NCBI GenBank assembly: GCA_002344975.1
Contig: DDUV01000010.1
Location: forward strand, 1-64,000
Reading direction: 5' to 3'
DNA length: 64,000 nt
Source: Saprospiraceae bacterium UBA2329
GTDB lineage: Bacteria > Bacteroidota > Bacteroidia > Chitinophagales > Saprospiraceae
Part shown: positions 1 through 6,769 of the stretch, in pieces
Layout of the letters: every line of letters starts with the position of its first letter
Position numbering within the stretch: position 1 is the first letter of the stretch
The notes under the pieces: model-generated
Database searches by the model: none
Seen by the model: the letters and a program-made list of their open reading frames with translations, nothing else
Told to the model about the DNA's origin: nothing
Translations under genes and position numbers: made by a program

Positions 1-48
1 GTGAGGGGCGCATTTTTTTTGGATGAAAAATTAACGTCCTAAAGTAGT

Positions 49-165
49 GGGGCAAAAATAAATGTTCATTTTCTTTAGGCCAAAGGATTAGATAAGACAA
101 TTAAAATGAAACGTTTACTTATCTAATCCTTTGGCGAAAATGACCACTTTATTTTTTATTGCCCC
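49..165. repeat. Long imperfect inverted repeat with an 18-bp perfect core
   Basis: The arms 79-96 and 118-135 (GCCAAAGGATTAGATAAG and its complement) pair perfectly around a 21-nt AT-rich loop. Outside the core the complementarity continues with small gaps: TCATTTTC, AATAAA and GGGGC on the left (49-75) recur inverted on the right out to 165. The right end abuts the stop codon of the minus-strand small ORF, so for that transcript this is a 3' hairpin of roughly 45 bp. It could be a terminator, an RNA-stabilising element or a MITE-like insertion. No target duplication is seen. Confidence 0.75.
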
Positions 166-270
166 TTACTCGTCTTCTTTTTTTGATAAAATTTCGGAGC
201 GAATGTACTCTTTATTGAGCAAAACAAGCCCTACGAGCAAGATGGAAACGAGGATAATGTCTGAATTCAT
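166..270 (-). CDS. Small single-pass membrane protein, 34 aa
   Basis: This 34-codon ORF starts at ATG 270 and ends TAA at 166. Residues 4-18 form a hydrophobic stretch (DIILVSILLVGLVLL) followed by a charged tail, as expected for a small inner-membrane protein. I do not recognise the family. Support for a real gene comes from its surroundings: a promoter match on the same strand about 125-150 nt upstream, an A-rich segment just before the ATG as in Bacteroidota start regions, and a very long hairpin right after the stop. The leader of about 115 nt between promoter and ATG holds nothing else I can recognise. The plus-strand ORF over the same bases has no such support. Confidence 0.5.
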   Translation of the reverse strand: MNSDIILVSILLVGLVLLNKEYIRSEILSKKEDE

Positions 271-392
271 TTTAGCAATATGTTTGAGGATTATTAAAAC
301 AACACACATCCGACCAGCGCTACGCGAGCCGATCAGGTTCTTTTCAATTCAGTTTCAGTGTTGTTACAGGAATGTGGGCCAAAAATCTTTTG

Positions 393-423
393 CAAAAGTA
401 CACCTCATAGCTGTAAGTCGCAA
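393..423 (-). promoter_or_regulatory. Bacteroidota-type promoter for the small membrane protein
   Basis: Read on the minus strand, TTG (423-421) is followed 20 nt later by TACTTTTG (400-393), matching the Bacteroidota TTG-N19/22-TAnnTTTG promoter. Transcription would start near 386 and give a leader of about 115 nt before the ATG at 270. No other gene is seen on this strand. Confidence 0.55.
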
Positions 424-601
424 GGGCTGTGTATGAATTTTATGTAAAATAGCCATTTTACGGCATGGCATATCGAAGAGAGGAGGCTCTCGCACGGACG
501 ACACGGCGCTAAAGCATTCATTATCAATAAATAAAGCAAAAAAATAATTATATTTCCTATCACTAAAGTAGATTTTAACGTTTTTTTAATGCCCCTTTTA
601 C
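424..601. other. AT-rich intergenic stretch without a gene
   Basis: This lies between two divergent promoters. I see no coding sequence, RNA gene or repeat in it, only AT-rich upstream DNA typical of a divergent promoter region. Confidence 0.6.
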
Positions 602-633
602 TTGACTTTTCCGCCGAGTCGCCTGTATCTTTG
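602..633 (+). promoter_or_regulatory. Promoter of the metY leader
   Basis: TTG (602-604) and TATCTTTG (626-633) are separated by 21 nt, a full match to the Bacteroidota sigma-70-type promoter. The transcript would start near 640 and open with a small hairpin (CATCTGC at 641-647 pairing with GCAGATG at 659-665) before the riboswitch. Confidence 0.75.
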
Positions 634-668
634 CCGCCGTCATCTGCGAAATCCTTTTGCAGATGGAT

Positions 669-781
669 TTTATAAAGAACGGGTTGAGAGTACAGGCTCT
701 GTGAAACCCTGGCAACCTTGCCGACAGACAAAAGGTGCCAAATCCTGCCGGAGCGCAATGATGCGTTGCCGGAACTATAAA
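669..781 (+). promoter_or_regulatory. SAM riboswitch (SAM-I clan)
   Basis: The core matches the S-box family: TGAAACCCTGGCAACC at 701-717 and AAGGTGCCAAATCCTGCC at 732-749, with P1 closed by TTTATA (669-674) and TATAAA (776-781). P3 forms between GGCAACC and GGTGCC, and P4 is the hairpin around 748-772. These aptamers bind S-adenosylmethionine and shut off methionine genes when it is plentiful, which fits the sulfhydrylase gene downstream. The exact subclass (SAM-I, IV or variant) is not settled here. Confidence 0.93.
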
Positions 782-793
782 ATCTGGGGGTTT

Positions 794-922
794 ATGTTTA
801 TTACCATCTCATCCATCTTGCGGCCCGATTCTGAGGCCGACCTCGTTCGCCGTCCGGTTTCGGAGGCGGATGTTCCTTTTGCCGCATTTTGCGGTTTTCC
901 CTGCTGTTGTTGTTGCTGTTGA
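794..922 (+). CDS. Leader peptide ending in six cysteines, 42 aa
   Basis: This short ORF begins 13 nt after the riboswitch, with a G-rich run (GGGGG, 786-790) just ahead of its ATG at 794. It ends CGFPCCCCCC-stop, the six Cys codons at 902-919 being TGC/TGT. A run of codons for the pathway's product just before a stop codon, in the leader of a biosynthetic gene, is the hallmark of a ribosome-stalling attenuator peptide. Polycysteine leader ORFs controlling sulfur genes are known in mycobacteria; I know of no described example beside a SAM riboswitch. The coding potential is seen; the sensing role is inferred. The remaining sequence shows no domain. Confidence 0.6.
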   Translation: MFITISSILRPDSEADLVRRPVSEADVPFAAFCGFPCCCCCC

Positions 923-993
923 TTTTCCGTCGGGCATAGCGGTATGACCTGATCGGGATGACTTTGGCGTGTCCGGAAGCGTGCTTTGTCGTT

Positions 994-1036
994 CCTGTCG
1001 GTTGCCTGCTGTGGCTGCACGGGCATATATTTTTTT
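994..1036 (+). terminator. Putative attenuator terminator before metY
   Basis: CCTGT (994-998) can pair with ACGGG (1019-1023) and GCC (1004-1006) with GGC (1013-1015), followed at once by TATATTTTTTT (1026-1036). This is an intrinsic terminator 22 nt before the metY start codon. Its 5' arm, 995-1006, is also complementary to the riboswitch segments GGCAAC (711-716) and CGACAG (722-727), so the free riboswitch could act as antiterminator. Confidence 0.6.
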
Positions 1037-1057
1037 CACCTGAAAAATCATTCAATC

Positions 1058-2380
1058 ATGTCCAACTTACGATTCGAAACACTCCAATTACACGCCGGCC
1101 AGGAAGAAGTGGAAGCTACCACACGCTCCCGCGCCGTGCCCATTTACCAAACCACTTCTTACACGTTCCGCGATTCGGAACATGGCGCCAATTTATTCGC
1201 CCTCAAGGAGTTCGGCAATATTTATACCCGCATTATGAACCCGACCAACGACGTGTTCGAGCGCAGAATAGCGGCGCTGGAAGGCGGCGTGGCGGCGCTG
1301 GCGGTAGGCTCCGGACAGGCGGCACAGTTCATTGCGCTGAACAACATCCTACAGGCCGGCGACAATTTCATCGCTTCGTCCAACCTCTACGGCGGCACCT
1401 ACAATCAGTTCAAAGTGGCTTTCAAACGCCTCGGCATCGAAGCGCGCTTTGCTCAGGGCGAGCAGGCCGGCGATTACGAGCGCCTCATTGATGCCAATAC
1501 CAAGGCCATTTATGTGGAAACCATCGGCAATCCGAGCTTTATAGTGCCTGATTTTGAACGCATTGCAGCGGTCGCCAAGGACCATGACCTGCCGCTCATC
1601 GTGGACAATACCTTCGGCGCGGGCGGTTATCTGTTCCGGCCCATCGAGCACGGGGCTGCGGTGGTGGTGGCATCGGCGACCAAGTGGATCGGCGGGCACG
1701 GCACTTCCATAGGCGGCGTCATCATAGACAGTGGCAATTATAACTGGGGCAACGGCAAGTTTCCTCAGTTCACCGAACCTTCTGAAGGCTACCACGGCCT
1801 CAAATTCTGGGATGTGTTCGGCACCGACGGGCCTTTCGGCAACATCGCTTTCATCATCCGGGCGCGGGTGGAGGGGCTGCGAGATTTCGGCCCGGCGCTG
1901 AGTCCGTTCAACTCCTTCCTGCTGCTGCAAGGCTTGGAAACATTAGCACTGCGCGTGCAACGCCATGTGGACAACGCCTTGGAACTTGCCCGCTGGCTGT
2001 CGGAACACCCGGCGGTGGAATCCGTCAATTACCCCGGCCTGTCTGGCAGCCCTGGCCACGAAAACGCCCGCAAATACCTGCGCAACGGCTTCGGCGGCGT
2101 GCTGTCGTTTACCTTGCGCGGCGACGGAAAAGCGGCCACTCAATTGGTGGACAACCTGAAATTGGTGAGCCATTTGGCCAATGTCGGCGATGCAAAAACG
2201 CTCATCATTCAGCCCTCTGCCACCACGCACCAACAACTGAGCGAGGCCGAACAACGGGCCGCGGGGGTATTGCCCAACCAACTGCGCGTGTCGGTGGGCA
2301 TCGAGCACATCGAAGACATCAAGGCCGATTTTGAGCAGGCTTTTGCCCGCGTGGCAGCGCCGGTTTTGGTGAATGGATAA
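1058..2380 (+). CDS. metY: O-acetylhomoserine sulfhydrylase (PLP-dependent)
   Basis: This cytosolic enzyme makes homocysteine from O-acetylhomoserine and sulfide, the step before methionine synthase. The 440-aa product begins MSNLRFETLQLHAG and is the usual length of the Cys/Met-metabolism PLP family. The PLP lysine is K209 in the motif SATKWIGGHGT, and the N-terminal PIYQTTSY and C-terminal IIQPSATTHQQL segments are typical of the O-acetylhomoserine branch. An upstream in-frame ATG at 986 is rejected because the added 24 residues are not family-like and would be encoded by the terminator region. It heads a unit with metX, controlled by the SAM riboswitch and probably the Cys leader. Confidence 0.95.
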   Translation: MSNLRFETLQLHAGQEEVEATTRSRAVPIYQTTSYTFRDSEHGANLFALKEFGNIYTRIMNPTNDVFERRIAALEGGVAALAVGSGQAAQFIALNNILQAGDNFIASSNLYGGTYNQFKVAFKRLGIEARFAQGEQAGDYERLIDANTKAIYVETIGNPSFIVPDFERIAAVAKDHDLPLIVDNTFGAGGYLFRPIEHGAAVVVASATKWIGGHGTSIGGVIIDSGNYNWGNGKFPQFTEPSEGYHGLKFWDVFGTDGPFGNIAFIIRARVEGLRDFGPALSPFNSFLLLQGLETLALRVQRHVDNALELARWLSEHPAVESVNYPGLSGSPGHENARKYLRNGFGGVLSFTLRGDGKAATQLVDNLKLVSHLANVGDAKTLIIQPSATTHQQLSEAEQRAAGVLPNQLRVSVGIEHIEDIKADFEQAFARVAAPVLVNG

Positions 2381-2457
2381 TAGCTGCGAGCTATGAGCTG
2401 CGAGCTTCGAGTACTTCTCGCGGCTTGCAGCTCGCGGCTTGAGGCTTGCAGCTTTTG
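2381..2457 (+). repeat. Heptad repeats, direct then inverted, between metY and metX
   Basis: The stretch divides into 7-mers without slippage: TAGCTGC, GAGCTAT, GAGCTGC, GAGCTTC, then after GAGTACT the complementary series TCTCGCG, GCTTGCA, GCTCGCG, GCTTGAG, GCTTGCA. The two halves can fold back on each other. It fills most of the 111 nt between the two genes. Confidence 0.8.
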
Positions 2458-2491
2458 GAGATATTACAAAAAGTACGAAAAAACAAACAAC

Positions 2492-3601
2492 ATGACCGCC
2501 CGAACCTTACATATTTCCCAACCATTCCCAACCGAAGGCGGCGCCGTGCTGCCCGAACTCCACATTGCCTACCACACCTGGGGCAAGCCCAATGCAGAGC
2601 AGGACAACATTGTGTGGATAGCCCACGCTCTGACCGGCAATTCCGATGCCGCTTCCTGGTGGCCGGGCTTGGTCGGCGAAGGCAGGCTGCTCGATCCCGA
2701 TAAATACTTCATCGTGTGCGCCAACGTCATCGGCTCCTGCTACGGCAGTACCGGCCCCACGAGCATAGACCCGCGCACCGGCCAAGCCTACGGCCTCGAC
2801 TTTCCGCTCATCACCATCCGCGATATGGTATGGGCGCATCGCCTGTTGCAGCGCCACCTCGGCATCCGGCGCATCCGGCTCGGCATCGGGGGTAGCATGG
2901 GCGGCCAGCAGATCATAGAATGGGCTGCCGCCGAACCCGAATTGTTCGACCGGATAGCCCTGTTGGCCACCAACGCCCGGCACTCGCCCTGGGGCATTGC
3001 CTTCAACGAATCGCAACGCATGGCCATCATGGCCGACCACAGCGTGCAGGAAAAACACCCCGAAGCTGGCGCCAAAGGCCTGGAAGCAGCCCGCGCCGTG
3101 GCCATCCTCTCTTACCGGCATTACCACGCCTACCACCGCACGCAGTTAGACCCGACACACGACAAAATCGAGGACTTTCTGGCGGGCAGTTACCAGCGGT
3201 ATCAGGGCGAAAAACTGCGCAACCGATTTCATGCGCACTCCTATCTTACACTGAGCCGGGCCATGGATTCGCACAATGTGGGGCGGGGACGGGAAACGGT
3301 GGAAAATGCGCTGGCACAGATTCGGAAGCCGGCATTGGTGGTGGCCATTCAGTCGGACGTGCTGTTTCCGCCCGAAGAGCAGTATTTCATCGGCCGGAAC
3401 TTGCCGGAAGCGCAGGTGGAGACCATCGAAAGTCTGTATGGTCACGACGGTTTTTTGATAGAATACGACAAGATTACGCCTTTGCTACAAGACTTGCTGG
3501 AGCGAAATTGGACAACACCGGCAGCCAAAAAAGCAAGCGATCACAAGCAAGAAACGAGGCCGTCGGCGGGATCGGCGCTACCGGGATCGGAGCGGATTTG
3601 A
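2492..3601 (+). CDS. metX: Homoserine O-acetyltransferase
   Basis: This enzyme acetylates homoserine with acetyl-CoA, supplying the substrate of the MetY encoded just upstream. The 369-aa alpha/beta hydrolase shows the oxyanion region HALTGNSDAASWW, the nucleophile elbow GGSMGG with S135, and the rest of the triad as D289 (IQSDVLFPP) and H318 (YGHDGF). I chose ATG 2492 because the earlier in-frame ATG at 2393 would translate the heptad repeat. The last 20 residues or so (KKASDHKQETRP...) are low-complexity and look like read-out into intergenic sequence. It is probably cotranscribed with metY. Confidence 0.95.
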   Translation: MTARTLHISQPFPTEGGAVLPELHIAYHTWGKPNAEQDNIVWIAHALTGNSDAASWWPGLVGEGRLLDPDKYFIVCANVIGSCYGSTGPTSIDPRTGQAYGLDFPLITIRDMVWAHRLLQRHLGIRRIRLGIGGSMGGQQIIEWAAAEPELFDRIALLATNARHSPWGIAFNESQRMAIMADHSVQEKHPEAGAKGLEAARAVAILSYRHYHAYHRTQLDPTHDKIEDFLAGSYQRYQGEKLRNRFHAHSYLTLSRAMDSHNVGRGRETVENALAQIRKPALVVAIQSDVLFPPEEQYFIGRNLPEAQVETIESLYGHDGFLIEYDKITPLLQDLLERNWTTPAAKKASDHKQETRPSAGSALPGSERI

Positions 3602-3624
3602 ATTTTTGGGGGTGACCCTTCCCA

Positions 3625-3659
3625 AAGCTACGAGCTTCGAGCTACGAGCCGCGAGCCTG
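3625..3659 (+). repeat. Heptad repeats downstream of metX
   Basis: Five 7-mers in phase (AAGCTAC, GAGCTTC, GAGCTAC, GAGCCGC, GAGCCTG) follow metX. On the opposite strand they encode the last residues and the TAG stop of the convergent membrane-protein gene. Confidence 0.8.
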
Positions 3660-4865
3660 TATCTCGCCCAACCCAACCAACGCAGCGCCTACGGGAATCA
3701 AGGCACTGACGGCAAAAATAGCCTCGTAGTAATTGGGAAGGAACCCGACGGCAGCCCAAAGCAGCGTGCCCTGCAGAAAAAGCAGCGCCTCGCTTCCCAG
3801 AAGTCCGGTTACAAACACGGCTAATCCGATGCGCGTGATGCGGTTGTTTCGCGTGAGCATACCGTGATGCAGCGCCAGACTGATGATCAGGCTGCTCATG
3901 GCGCCCAATAAAACGAGGTGAATGAAGCCGATGACGTAGTTGCGAATGGTGTAGGCAGCTTTGGCGATGAAGGGAATGACAACGGCGGTCTGAATGAGAA
4001 TTTTACCCGCCAAAGACCAAAACGCAATGAGCATCAGGCTGCGGCTCCAGCCGGACAAGGGCGCCAGAATGGTTGCCCGATGAGGCCACACCAAGCCGAG
4101 GAAGACCAACAGCGCCGCCAATTGCAGCGTTACGCCCGTGCCGTTGATGCCGAAAACGACGGGCAGGGGTTTGGACCAGGCCACCGCCAGCGCATACGTG
4201 AGTACGCAAGAGACAAGGAGTAGGGTAAAGAACAGCCGCAAACGCTTGCTCTGCAACACAATGCCTTGCCCTTCCATCCAACGCAAAGCCAGCGCCAGCG
4301 CCGCAAAAATGAACCAGCCGTTGAACTGAAAATGCAGGAAAAACTGCACCGCCAGATGAAAAAACATTGAACTGCGGAAGCCGCCCGCCAGGATAGGCCC
4401 GATACTCCAGATGGCCAACGTAGAAACAATCATGAACACTATGGCCGCACGGGCAAAACGCAACGACCAACTCGCCGGCTCGCCCCGCGTATCGCGCCAA
4501 AACCGCCAAGCCCAGGCATACGACAACAAGATGTGCAAGGTGGAAAACGCAATGGACGCCGCCCCGTAGCCTTGTATCGGAAAGGCGACCAGCATACCCA
4601 GCACGCTGAATTCCGTGAGCCAAAACAGCCGGTTGTACCATCTGAAATCAGCCCTTTCGGGCAAAAAATGAGCAGCCAGCAGCGCATATAAAGCCAGATA
4701 CAACCAGCCCAGCATGGCCGCATGAGAATGGCCGTGCAGCACGTTGCGGAATTTGATCCAGGTTACTTCTTCCACAAAGGCATAGCGCAACAGCGCGCCC
4801 AGCAGCGTAGCGAGGACCAAATTCAGCAGCGCTATTCGAAACCAGTTTTTGATGAGAGGACTCAT
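3642..4865 (-). CDS. Multi-spanning membrane protein of the denitrification cluster
   Basis: The 407-aa product is almost wholly hydrophobic, with about eleven to twelve membrane segments. Conserved-looking histidines lie in HGHSHAAMLGW (near residue 44), FFHLAVQFFLHF, and the late segment IHLVLLGAMSSL. That pattern recalls haem-binding membrane proteins of the NnrS and haem-copper-oxidase groups, but I cannot assign it to either with confidence. It lies behind an Rrf2 regulator and a cytochrome c and opposite norCBQD, which suggests a role in NO handling or Nor/Nos assembly. The final residues GEIQARGS and the stop codon are encoded by heptad repeats. Confidence 0.75.
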   Translation of the reverse strand: MSPLIKNWFRIALLNLVLATLLGALLRYAFVEEVTWIKFRNVLHGHSHAAMLGWLYLALYALLAAHFLPERADFRWYNRLFWLTEFSVLGMLVAFPIQGYGAASIAFSTLHILLSYAWAWRFWRDTRGEPASWSLRFARAAIVFMIVSTLAIWSIGPILAGGFRSSMFFHLAVQFFLHFQFNGWFIFAALALALRWMEGQGIVLQSKRLRLFFTLLLVSCVLTYALAVAWSKPLPVVFGINGTGVTLQLAALLVFLGLVWPHRATILAPLSGWSRSLMLIAFWSLAGKILIQTAVVIPFIAKAAYTIRNYVIGFIHLVLLGAMSSLIISLALHHGMLTRNNRITRIGLAVFVTGLLGSEALLFLQGTLLWAAVGFLPNYYEAIFAVSALIPVGAALVGLGEIQARGS

Positions 4866-4895
4866 TGTGTTTGAAAATAGAGTGAGTGTGCTCTA

Positions 4896-5047
4896 TAGCT
4901 GCGAGCCGCGAGCTTTGAGCTACGAGTGCAGAGCGCGGATTGAACGGTCGGCGGTCAACAGTGGCCGCGCCTGTGGTGCGGGGTGCAAAGCGCGGATTGA
5001 ACGGTAGGCAGTCACGAGAGGCTCCGCCTACCGCCCACCGCCTACCG
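4896..5047. repeat. Heptad repeat block with a near-duplicate segment
   Basis: It opens with TAGCTGC, GAGCCGC, GAGCTTT, GAGCTAC. The segment AGCGCGGATTGAACGGT then occurs twice (from about 4932 and about 4989), separated by one copy of a GC-rich palindromic unit (GTGGCCGCGCC...GCGGGGT, 4961-4984). The block ends with CCTACCG, CCCACCG, CCTACCG, directly at the stop codon of the cytochrome c gene. Confidence 0.75.
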
Positions 5048-5048
5048 A

Positions 5049-5519
5049 TTATTTCTCCCCGTCGTTGCTACGCATAAACTCCAATACGCCGCGGGCGTCT
5101 CCCTCACTCAGGTTTTGGTTGGGCATGCGCACGAGGCACTCTTCCAGCAGTTTCTGTGCCGCGGGGTCTTTTTCCAGCATGACGTCCACGTTGAGGGTCA
5201 TGTTCATGATCCACTCCGGGGTACGTCTTTGGGTAATGCCGGCCCAGCCAGGCCCCACCACGCGTTGGTCGGTGAGCTTGTGGCAGGCGGCGCATTTGAG
5301 TTCATATACCCCTTTGCCGGCAGCTACCATGGTTTGGTCAAGCGGGGTAGAGAGCGCCACTTCCGTGATGCCTCCCACGCCTTTGCCGTCGTCAACGGGT
5401 TCGTCGGCCACCATGCTTTGAGGCGGAGTAGAAGAAGTAGATTCTGAGGAAGAAGAACCGCCGCCGCAGGCATAAGCGAAGGCAGCGATAAAAACGAGCA
5501 ATGCGAACGTTGTTCTCAT
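5049..5519 (-). CDS. Class I cytochrome c lipoprotein
   Basis: This 156-aa protein begins MRTTFALLVFIAAFAYACGGG, a lipoprotein signal with the acceptor Cys at residue 18, and then has a Ser/Glu/Pro-rich linker. One haem site, CAACH, sits in a mono-haem cytochrome c domain with a later Met in RMPNQNLSEGDA as likely sixth ligand. It would be anchored at the outer face of the inner membrane or in the outer membrane and is a plausible electron donor to the Nor/Nos enzymes. I chose ATG 5519; the nearby TTG at 5528 lacks support. It follows the Rrf2 gene by 5 nt, so the two are one operon. Confidence 0.88.
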   Translation of the reverse strand: MRTTFALLVFIAAFAYACGGGSSSSESTSSTPPQSMVADEPVDDGKGVGGITEVALSTPLDQTMVAAGKGVYELKCAACHKLTDQRVVGPGWAGITQRRTPEWIMNMTLNVDVMLEKDPAAQKLLEECLVRMPNQNLSEGDARGVLEFMRSNDGEK

Positions 5520-5524
5520 GGTTA

Positions 5525-5983
5525 TCAATGGTTTTTGTTTGTTGAATAATCATTTGCGGAAAGCGCCAGCCCGGCCTCCTCAATGCGGTCGGCCATTTGT
5601 TGGATGGTTTGTCGTTCTACCAAATCCAGCAGGCTGTTGCGATAGATAAATGCCTTTTCGTGCAAGGGGCATGGATTGGCCGAGGAGCAACTTGGCAGCC
5701 CCATGATACACGATGAAAATACCTCCGGGCCGTCTATGCACTCTACCACCTGACGGAGGTTGGAGGCCATGTTTTTGTCGGTCATATAAAAACCGCCGTG
5801 CGGGCCTTTCGTTGAAGAAATAAGTTGCGCGCGAGCCATTTGCTGCATGAGCTTGGCCAAAAACGGGCCAGGCACGTCCAACTCCTCAGCGATGTCTTTG
5901 ACGCCGAGCTTCTTCTCCGTTGTGCTGTTGGCCGCCAAGTAGAGGACGGCTCTGAGCGCGTATTTGCAGGTTTTTGAAAACAT
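5525..5983 (-). CDS. Rrf2-family transcriptional regulator, probably NO- or redox-sensing
   Basis: The 152-aa product starts MFSKTCKYALRAVLYLA, the standard Rrf2 opening, with a winged helix up to about residue 80. Three cysteines, C92, C99 and C105 (SSC-IMGLPSC-SSANPC), occupy the positions where IscR and NsrR hold an iron-sulfur cluster, so it probably binds one. It is divergent from norC and heads the cytochrome c operon, which points to NO-responsive control. ATG 5983 is preferred to a TTG at 6010. The relative NsrR or generic Rrf2 is inferred from context only. Confidence 0.9.
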   Translation of the reverse strand: MFSKTCKYALRAVLYLAANSTTEKKLGVKDIAEELDVPGPFLAKLMQQMARAQLISSTKGPHGGFYMTDKNMASNLRQVVECIDGPEVFSSCIMGLPSCSSANPCPLHEKAFIYRNSLLDLVERQTIQQMADRIEEAGLALSANDYSTNKNH

Positions 5984-6078
5984 GGTTTCAATAATGGATT
6001 TATTGCGCAAGATACTAAGGTATGCGGCACATAGTAGTCCGTCTGCATACTTTTATAAGTTTCGCCTTCATTCCGGCA

Positions 6079-6086
6079 CAAAGATA
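6079..6086 (-). promoter_or_regulatory. -7 box of the Rrf2 operon
   Basis: TATCTTTG on the minus strand matches TAnnTTTG exactly and lies about 100 nt upstream of the regulator's ATG. No convincing TTG element was found at the right distance. Confidence 0.45.
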
Positions 6087-6203
6087 AGGTACTTTGATAA
6101 ATAAAAGATAAAAAACTCTTTTTTTCTTTTTATTTTTTGCATTTGAAAAGCCCAATTTTGTATATGTTCAAGATTTTCAATTAGTTGCAAAGCACTTGTA
6201 GAT

Positions 6204-6236
6204 GGCCATGACTTAACGGTGACAAAAGTCATTGGC
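6204..6236 (+). promoter_or_regulatory. Crp/Fnr-type operator upstream of norC
   Basis: The palindrome TGAC-AAAA-GTCA (6220-6231) is a Crp/Fnr-family site with the usual 4-nt centre. An extra TGAC half-site at 6209-6212 makes a wider inverted repeat, GGCCATGAC with GTCATTGGC. The 16-nt string TGACAAAAGTCATTGG recurs exactly upstream of nosZ, at nearly the same distance from the start codon (89 and 98 nt). Confidence 0.75.
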
Positions 6237-6319
6237 GAGGTAAAAGTTGTTGCTCAATATTGTGGCCAAATAAATAAAGATTAAAACATCCTTTATTCTT
6301 TTAATAAAAACCTTATGCC

Positions 6320-6757
6320 ATGCTTTCAAAATCACAAGCCAGAGCATTTTTCTTAGGCGGCACGGTAGTCACCTTCCTGATATTCATCGGGTTGACGATC
6401 TATTCCTTTGCGCCGAAAAACGACCAGACCAACCGCGACAAGCTGACCGCCGAGGTAGCCAAAGGCAAGCGGATTTGGGAATCCAACAACTGTATGGGTT
6501 GCCATACCATACTGGGAGAAGGGGCCTACTATGCGCCCGAACTGACCAAAGTGGTGGAGCGCCGCGGCGAGCCGTTCATTCGCGCGGTGTTGCAGTCGCC
6601 GGTACCCTGGGCGCCCAATGGCCGAAAAATGGTAGCCTACGCCATGAACGACGAAGATACCGAGGCCGTCATCGCTTATTTAAAATGGATAGGAGAAATA
6701 GACCTCAACGGTTTCGACCGGGTGGTTTCTCCATTGTCAAAAGGTGAAAAACAATAA
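6320..6757 (+). CDS. norC: Nitric oxide reductase cytochrome c subunit
   Basis: NorC passes electrons to NorB for reduction of NO to N2O at the periplasmic face of the inner membrane. The 145-aa protein has one N-terminal membrane anchor (about residues 9-28), then a haem c site C58-MG-C61-H62 within CMGCHTILGEGAYYAPEL, and a Met-containing segment GRKMVAYAMNDED for axial ligation. Length and order are those of NorC. It lies 12 nt ahead of norB and is preceded by the Crp/Fnr-type site, so expression is probably tied to low oxygen and nitrogen oxides. Confidence 0.96.
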   Translation: MLSKSQARAFFLGGTVVTFLIFIGLTIYSFAPKNDQTNRDKLTAEVAKGKRIWESNNCMGCHTILGEGAYYAPELTKVVERRGEPFIRAVLQSPVPWAPNGRKMVAYAMNDEDTEAVIAYLKWIGEIDLNGFDRVVSPLSKGEKQ

Positions 6758-6769
6758 AAACGAAGAACC

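Noticed and set aside
131..436. Plus-strand ORF of 101 codons near the window start
   Set aside because: Composition is not protein-like, it begins inside the inverted repeat, and the minus strand has a promoter and a better small ORF.
882..898. CCGCA-TTT-TGCGG hairpin with TTTT inside the leader ORF, as the metY terminator
   Set aside because: The stem is only 5 bp and the tail is interrupted by CC; the structure at 994-1036 is stronger and nearer the gene.
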